A DNA stretch of 64,000 nucleotides from Gemmata palustris (lineage in GTDB: Bacteria; Planctomycetota; Planctomycetia; Gemmatales; Gemmataceae), in assembly GCF_017939745.1 (NCBI RefSeq), contig NZ_JAGKQQ010000001.1, positions 7,393,299 through 7,457,298 on the forward strand, given 5' to 3'. Below are positions 59,928 through 64,000 of the stretch, piece after piece. Every line of letters starts with the position of its first letter. The stretch's first letter is position 1. The translations under genes were made by a program, and so were the position numbers. The notes under the pieces were generated by a model that was given only the letters and a program-made list of their open reading frames with translations, was not told the origin of the DNA and searched no databases.

Positions 59928-60890
59928 GTGAGTGACCCCGCTTCCGAATTCGACGGGCCGTGGAAAGAGGCGCTCGACCTCTATTTCCGCTATTTCATCG
60001 AACTGTTTTTCCCCGAGATCGATCGCGACGTGGATTGGGAGCGGGCGCTGGAGTTTCAAGACAAGGAACTCCAGCAAATCGCACCGACGGCCGCAGCCGG
60101 GCGCGGGATCGTGGACAAGCTCGTGAAAGTTTGGACGCGACACGGCAAACAGGAATGCGTGTTCGTCCACGTCGAGGTTCAGACACAGAACGACCCGAAC
60201 CTCGCGCAGCGGATGTACCAGTACAATCACCGGTTAGAGGACAAGTACGGCTCGATGCCGGTCAGTCTCGCGGTACTGGGAGATTACGGGCGCGGGTGGC
60301 GCCCGACCGAGTTCCAAGCCGGGCGCTGGGGTTGCGAGGTGAAGTTCACGTTCCCAGTAGCAAAAGTGGCCGATTGGCGAAACAAAGAACACAAACTCGA
60401 GCAATCGCCCAACCCGTTCACAGCGTTCATTCTCGCTCACTTAAAGACGGTCGAAACGGACCGCAACCCGGACGATCGGTTAACATGGAAGCTGCGAGTC
60501 GTGAAGCGCCTCTACGACCGCGGGATGAGTTACACAGACCTGCTCCAGATGTTCCGCCTCATCGACTGGATGATGACGCTGCCGCCCGATCTTGCCAACA
60601 CATTTACCCGCGACATCGAGGCATTTGAGAAGGAGAAAGAAATGCCGATCATCACACCAAGTGAGCGATTGTGGAAAGAACAAGGACGAACTGAGGGGCG
60701 CACGGAAGGCCGGTTCGACGGCATTCAACTGGGCCTCAAGCTCCGGTTCGGTTCGCCAGGGCTCGACCTGATGCCCCGTGTGCGCCAACTTACGGACCCG
60801 AGCGCTGTTGAGACGTTTTTCAACGCGATCGAAACCGCGCCCGATCTCGGCGCGCTCCGCAACATGCTCCCGCCGCAACCGCAAGCCTGA
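59928..60890 (+). CDS. Rpn-like / PD-(D/E)XK nuclease-family cytosolic protein
   Basis: 320-residue protein of the Rpn/YhgA-like family, in which PD-(D/E)XK domains act as recombination-promoting nucleases or as unknown cytosolic proteins often linked to mobile DNA. Visible: DLYFRYFIELFFPEIDRDVD at the N terminus, then the core strand CVFVHVEVQTQND (E-x-Q as the catalytic pair), followed by RMYQYNHRLEDKYGSMPVSL. The C-terminal 60 residues (GIQLGLKLRFGSPGLDLMPR) fit a DUF4351-like tail. Start is GTG at 59928, 3 bp after the DUF1553 stop; the DUF1501 gene starts 21 bp after its stop. Its place inside a conserved two-gene operon suggests recent insertion of a mobile gene. Confidence 0.75.
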   Translation: MSDPASEFDGPWKEALDLYFRYFIELFFPEIDRDVDWERALEFQDKELQQIAPTAAAGRGIVDKLVKVWTRHGKQECVFVHVEVQTQNDPNLAQRMYQYNHRLEDKYGSMPVSLAVLGDYGRGWRPTEFQAGRWGCEVKFTFPVAKVADWRNKEHKLEQSPNPFTAFILAHLKTVETDRNPDDRLTWKLRVVKRLYDRGMSYTDLLQMFRLIDWMMTLPPDLANTFTRDIEAFEKEKEMPIITPSERLWKEQGRTEGRTEGRFDGIQLGLKLRFGSPGLDLMPRVRQLTDPSAVETFFNAIETAPDLGALRNMLPPQPQA

Positions 60891-60911
60891 CCCCGCCACC
60901 GCGAGAATACT

Positions 60912-62369
60912 ATGCTCGACCTCCCACGCTGGTTCGCGCCCCCGCAAGCCGCGTACCCCTCCCGGCGCTCGTTTCTGAGCCGCGCTGGAGGCGGGTTTGG
61001 AATGCTCGCGCTCGCCGATCTTCTGCGCGCTGAAGAAAAGCCCGCGGCCCGCGCCGAAGACCCGCTCGCGGCCAAGAAGCCGCATTTCGAGGCGAAGGCC
61101 AAGTCCGTCATCTGGTTGTTCATGAACGGCGGGCCGTCGCAGGTGGACACCTGGGACTACAAGCCCGAACTCGAAAAGCGCGACGGCCAGGAACTGAAGG
61201 GGTTCGACCCGAACACCGGGTTCTTCACCGGTCAGGTCGGGCCGCTCATGAAGTCGCCGTTCAAGTTCGCGAAGCACGGGCAGTGCGGGAAGATGGTCAG
61301 TGATTTGTTCCCGCACATGGCCAAGCACGTGGACAAAATGGCGTTCATTCACTCGCTCTGGAGCGACTCGAACAACCACTCCCCGGCGCTGTTCAAGATG
61401 AACACCGGCATGGCGCGCATGGGGTTCCCGTGCGTCGGGAGCTGGGTCACCTACGGTATGGGCAGTGAGAGCCGCAACCTGCCGGCGTTCTGCGTGATGT
61501 ACGACACGCTCGGGCGCGGCATCCCGAAGGGGCACTCGCTGAACTGGGGCGCGGGCTTCTTACCCACCGTGTACCAGGGCACCGCGTTCAAGCCGCAGGG
61601 CGACCCGATCGACAACCTCACGCGCCCGACCGATATCACCTCCGAGCGCCAGCGCAGCCAACTCGACCTGCTCGCGAAGCTGAACCAGAAGGGCATGGAC
61701 AAGCACCCCGGTGAACCCGACTGGACCGCGCGCGTCGAGTCCTACGAACTCGCGTACCGAATGCAGATGGCCGCACCGGACGCACTCGATCTCTCGAAGG
61801 AAACAGAGGAGACGAAGAAGCTCTACGGCATCGACAACCCGAAGGCGACGCACTTCGCGAAGCAGTGCCTCATCGCCCGACGGTTGGTGGAGAAGGGCGT
61901 CCGCTTCGTGCAGATTTACAGCGGCGGCATGGAGAACGACCTGAGTTGGGACGGGCACAACGACATCGCGAAGAACCACGGCGGGTTCGCAAAAGAAACC
62001 GACCAGCCCATCGCGGCGCTACTCGAAGACCTCGCGCGCAAGGGACTGCTCGACAGCACGCTGGTCATCTGGGGCGGCGAGTTCGGGCGGCTTCCCATTG
62101 TCCAGAAGGGCAACAACGGCCGCGACCACAACCCGCACGCGATCACGTACTGGATGGCCGGCGGGGGAGTGAAGGGCGGAACGAGTTACGGTGCGAGCGA
62201 CGAGATCGGCTTCAAGGCCGCGGAGAACCGCGTGAGCGTCAACGACTTCCACGCGACCGTGCTTCACCTGATGGGGCTCGATCACAAGAAGTTGACGTAC
62301 CGCCACAACGGTCGCGACTTCCGGCTCACCGACGTAGCCGGCACCGTGGTGAAGGACATCTTGGCTTAG
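60912..62369 (+). CDS. DUF1501 domain protein, Tat-exported (copy 2)
   Basis: 485-residue DUF1501 protein with a twin-arginine signal (SRRSFLSRAGGGFGMLALAD). Family blocks: SVIWLFMNGGPSQVDTWDYK, HSLWSDSNNHSPALFKMNTG, HPGEPDWTARVESYELAYRM, VRFVQIYSGGMENDLSWDGH, WGGEFGRLPIVQKGNNGRDH, NPHAITYWMAGGGVKGG. The metal-binding residues of the alkaline-phosphatase fold appear in GGPSQVDTWD and GRDHNPHA. It differs from copy 1 in length and is the usual partner of DUF1549/1553. The gene is followed by a large inverted repeat. Confidence 0.9.
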   Translation: MLDLPRWFAPPQAAYPSRRSFLSRAGGGFGMLALADLLRAEEKPAARAEDPLAAKKPHFEAKAKSVIWLFMNGGPSQVDTWDYKPELEKRDGQELKGFDPNTGFFTGQVGPLMKSPFKFAKHGQCGKMVSDLFPHMAKHVDKMAFIHSLWSDSNNHSPALFKMNTGMARMGFPCVGSWVTYGMGSESRNLPAFCVMYDTLGRGIPKGHSLNWGAGFLPTVYQGTAFKPQGDPIDNLTRPTDITSERQRSQLDLLAKLNQKGMDKHPGEPDWTARVESYELAYRMQMAAPDALDLSKETEETKKLYGIDNPKATHFAKQCLIARRLVEKGVRFVQIYSGGMENDLSWDGHNDIAKNHGGFAKETDQPIAALLEDLARKGLLDSTLVIWGGEFGRLPIVQKGNNGRDHNPHAITYWMAGGGVKGGTSYGASDEIGFKAAENRVSVNDFHATVLHLMGLDHKKLTYRHNGRDFRLTDVAGTVVKDILA

Positions 62370-62386
62370 ATCAAGAAGAAAAGCCG

Positions 62387-62643
62387 GAAGAATCAGCCGC
62401 AGATCAACGCGGATGAAGACACGATCAGACAAAAATGAAGAAGAGAAAATTCAGCCACGGATGAGCACCGAAAACACGGATCAGAACAGGAGAGGCAAGA
62501 TCGAAATTCAGAACTGTGTTGATCCGGCTACCTGCCGAAACTCTCCTATTCTGTTCTGATCCGTGTTTTCGGTGCTCATCCGTGGCTCTTCTTGGCTTGT
62601 TCGGATCGTGTTTTCATCTGCGTTGATCCGCGGCTAATTCTTC
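62387..62643. repeat. 257-bp inverted repeat (ATCCGTG family) between convergent genes
   Basis: Two imperfect arms of about 105 bp (about 62387-62493 and 62541-62643) in inverted orientation. Shared words include AGCCACGGATGAGCACCG, GAAAACACGGATCAGAACAG and ATCAACGC with their complements. Such ATCCGTG-type repeats are common in planctomycetes. It lies between DUF1501 and desaturase genes and could act as a bidirectional terminator. Confidence 0.85.
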
Positions 62644-63543
62644 TGTTGCCTCTTCGGGTTCGAGCACTTTGCTGTTCAGCGCCTTTTCGGTTGGTTCGCG
62701 GATGTCCCACACCAGTCCGACCACGCCCAGCGCGCGGATGATGTAGTAGCTCATGTCGATTTCCCACCACTTGAACCCCTGGCGGGCGCAGCTCTGGTAG
62801 TGGTGGTGGTTGTTGTGCCAGCCCTCGCCCATCGTCAGGAGCGCGGCCCACCAACAGTTCTTGCTCTGGTCGGTCGTTTCGTACCGGCGCGTCCCGAACA
62901 GGTGGCACGCGGAGTTTACCAGGAACGTCGCGTGGTACAGCAACACGGTACCGACGAGGAAGCTCCACACCACGCCGCTCCAGTCGGCGAGGGCGTAGCA
63001 CAAGACCGCCAGAGCCAGGCCCGGCACCCAGGTAAAGAACGTGTCCAGCACGCGCAGTTCGGGGTACCGTTCAAAATCCTTCATCGCGGGAGCGTCGCGG
63101 AAGCGGCCGGAGATCACCCACCCGACGTGCGCCCACCAGACCGTGCGCACAATCGGCGAGTGCGGATCGTCTTCCTGGTCGGAGTGCTTGTGGTGGTGCC
63201 GGTGGTGCCCGGCCCACCAGAGCGGCCCCTTCTGCATCGCGGCGCAGCCGATCCACGCGAGCACGAACTGGAACCACCGACTCGTTTTGTAAGCGCGGTG
63301 CGCGAAGTACCGGTGGTACACGCCCGTGATGCCGAACATCCGCACGACGTAGAACAGCAGCCCCAATCCCACGGCTTCCCAGGTGATCGGCACGAAGAAC
63401 GGCGTCACCACCGCCGCGACGTGCAGCAAGATGAACGGGACGGCCCGCAAGCGTGCGTACCAGCCGACCGGTGGGCGCGGCAATTTGAGCGCGGAGAGGT
63501 GCAGAGCGGGAACGACGCCCGATTGCGGTGCGGCGGTCGAAAT
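62614..63543 (-). CDS. Acyl-CoA (stearoyl-type) desaturase, possible ATT start
   Basis: About 309-residue membrane fatty acid desaturase, which introduces a delta-9 double bond using a di-iron centre. The three His boxes are complete: HRYFAHRA, HHRHHHKHSD and WHNNHHHYQ. Hydrophobic segments fit the four-helix membrane fold (PFILLHVAAVVTPFFVPITW, VWSFLVGTVLLYHATFLVNS). The frame is open from about 63602 but has no ATG or GTG before the conserved region. The sequence ISTAAPQSGVVPALHLSAL, then KLPRPPVGWYARL, matches the usual N-terminal style; ATT at 63541-63543 has GGAG 8 bp upstream and could be a rare start; TTG at 63483 is the other option. The last seven residues (LAADQRR) are encoded by the inverted repeat. 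Confidence 0.85.
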   Translation of the reverse strand: MSTAAPQSGVVPALHLSALKLPRPPVGWYARLRAVPFILLHVAAVVTPFFVPITWEAVGLGLLFYVVRMFGITGVYHRYFAHRAYKTSRWFQFVLAWIGCAAMQKGPLWWAGHHRHHHKHSDQEDDPHSPIVRTVWWAHVGWVISGRFRDAPAMKDFERYPELRVLDTFFTWVPGLALAVLCYALADWSGVVWSFLVGTVLLYHATFLVNSACHLFGTRRYETTDQSKNCWWAALLTMGEGWHNNHHHYQSCARQGFKWWEIDMSYYIIRALGVVGLVWDIREPTEKALNSKVLEPEEATEELAADQRR

Positions 63544-63706
63544 GGGAGCGGCTCCGTGGTGTCCGGGCGTAAGGGCGCTTCGTGTCCAAAATAGGACTCA
63601 AAGTCGCCAAATGCTCGCACGAAATCTGGAATTGTGCAACGCGGATACAATGGGCGAAATACCGGCGGGCGCTTCACCCGCGCGGGCCATTTTCCGCGAG
63701 CACCCC

Positions 63707-64000
63707 ATGATTCACTTTGAAGGCGACAAGATCATTCCCCTTCCCGTTGCCGAGGTCGCGGCCAAGCTTTCCGACGCCGGGTTTCTCGCGAACTGTGTAC
63801 CCGACGCGCAGGTGTCCGAAGCGACCCCGGACCGCGCGGTGGGTAAGATCAAACCGAAGTTATCCTTCCTCACGGGAAGCCTGACACTCGACGCGACCGT
63901 AACGGCGCGCGATTCCGGCAAGTCGGTCGCGTACAAGATCGACACGAAGACGATGGGCGCGAGTAGCACCGTGGAGACGAAACTGGAATTCAAGGACGGC
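63707..64000 (+). CDS. CoxG-like SRPBCC family protein (cut by window edge)
   Basis: The first 98 residues of a protein in the START/SRPBCC helix-grip superfamily, most like CO dehydrogenase subunit G (CoxG). Visible: MIHFEGDKIIPLPVAEVAAK, LSDAGFLANCVPDAQVSEAT (the L-D/N-x(3)-L-x3-C-hP-G/D pattern of CoxG), then beta strands GKIKPKLSFLTGSLTLDATV and DSGKSVAYKIDTKTMGASST. CoxG proteins help assemble carbon monoxide dehydrogenase, but many homologs bind lipids or have other roles. The ATG at 63707 is right for the family. The C-terminal part is outside the window. Divergent from the desaturase gene by about 163 bp. Confidence 0.75.
   Translation, partial: MIHFEGDKIIPLPVAEVAAKLSDAGFLANCVPDAQVSEATPDRAVGKIKPKLSFLTGSLTLDATVTARDSGKSVAYKIDTKTMGASSTVETKLEFKDG

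Overview
The window comes from a high-GC planctomycete, most likely Gemmataceae. The evidence is the density of lineage-typical genes: DUF1501, DUF1549/DUF1553, DUF1552, DUF1587-1592 and DUF1800 proteins with Tat or cytochrome-c signatures, Ser/Thr kinases fused to WD40 or FGE-sulfatase domains, a kinase-linked ECF sigma factor, and giant secreted proteins starting with the LExLxAREVPA motif. No rRNA, tRNA, CRISPR array, prophage or intact insertion sequence was recognised.

Layout. 1-3.2 kb: SecA N-terminal part (cut by the window edge), a terminator-bounded stretch that may encode a small RNA, a DUF2203 protein and a PRC-barrel secreted protein. 3.4-10 kb: a DUF4394/FG-GAP surface protein, a YfcE-type phosphoesterase, a secreted protein of unknown function and a kinase-FGE fusion. 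10-11.2 kb: a decayed region with a frameshifted gene carrying Cys-Gly-TGA and a fragment resembling a DUF1778 antitoxin. 11.2-18.8 kb (minus): a CotH-like secreted protein, a lineage-specific paralog, a U32 peptidase 3' relic, and the DUF1592/DUF1552 operon. 19-28 kb: a lipoprotein, a dienelactone hydrolase, the WD40 kinase and its ECF sigma factor, and divergent from them an RTX-repeat surface protein. 28-33 kb (minus): a membrane-anchored protein, the second paralog, a U32 peptidase and a CPBP protease. 33-38 kb (plus): a secreted protein, then DUF1800 and DUF1501 genes separated by REPIN-like palindromes. 38-48.8 kb: ADP-ribosylglycohydrolase, lipoprotein, a cyclase-repeat/DUF362 fusion divergent from larC, a GT39-like membrane protein, a two-subunit ThDP decarboxylase, an esterase, a response regulator and a DapA-like aldolase. 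49-52.7 kb (minus): glgX-trehalase operon. 52.9-64 kb: membrane protein, FAD/Rieske oxidoreductase, Gfo/Idh/MocA oxidoreductase, a DUF1549/1553-Rpn-like-DUF1501 operon, a 257-bp inverted repeat, an acyl-CoA desaturase without an ATG start, and a truncated CoxG-like SRPBCC gene.

How they fit together. Three separate DUF1501/1552/1553/1592/1800 gene sets probably act outside the cytoplasm, in the poorly understood planctomycete cytochrome systems. The sigma factor, the WD40 kinase and perhaps the divergent RTX protein form a plausible envelope-signalling unit. GlgX and trehalase release glucose from glycogen and trehalose. The most noteworthy structural features are a partial duplication linking two paralogs to the end of a U32 peptidase gene, several families of palindromic repeats (one inserted in frame in a gene), a decayed possible selenoprotein gene, and the Rpn-like nuclease gene placed inside a DUF1553-DUF1501 operon.
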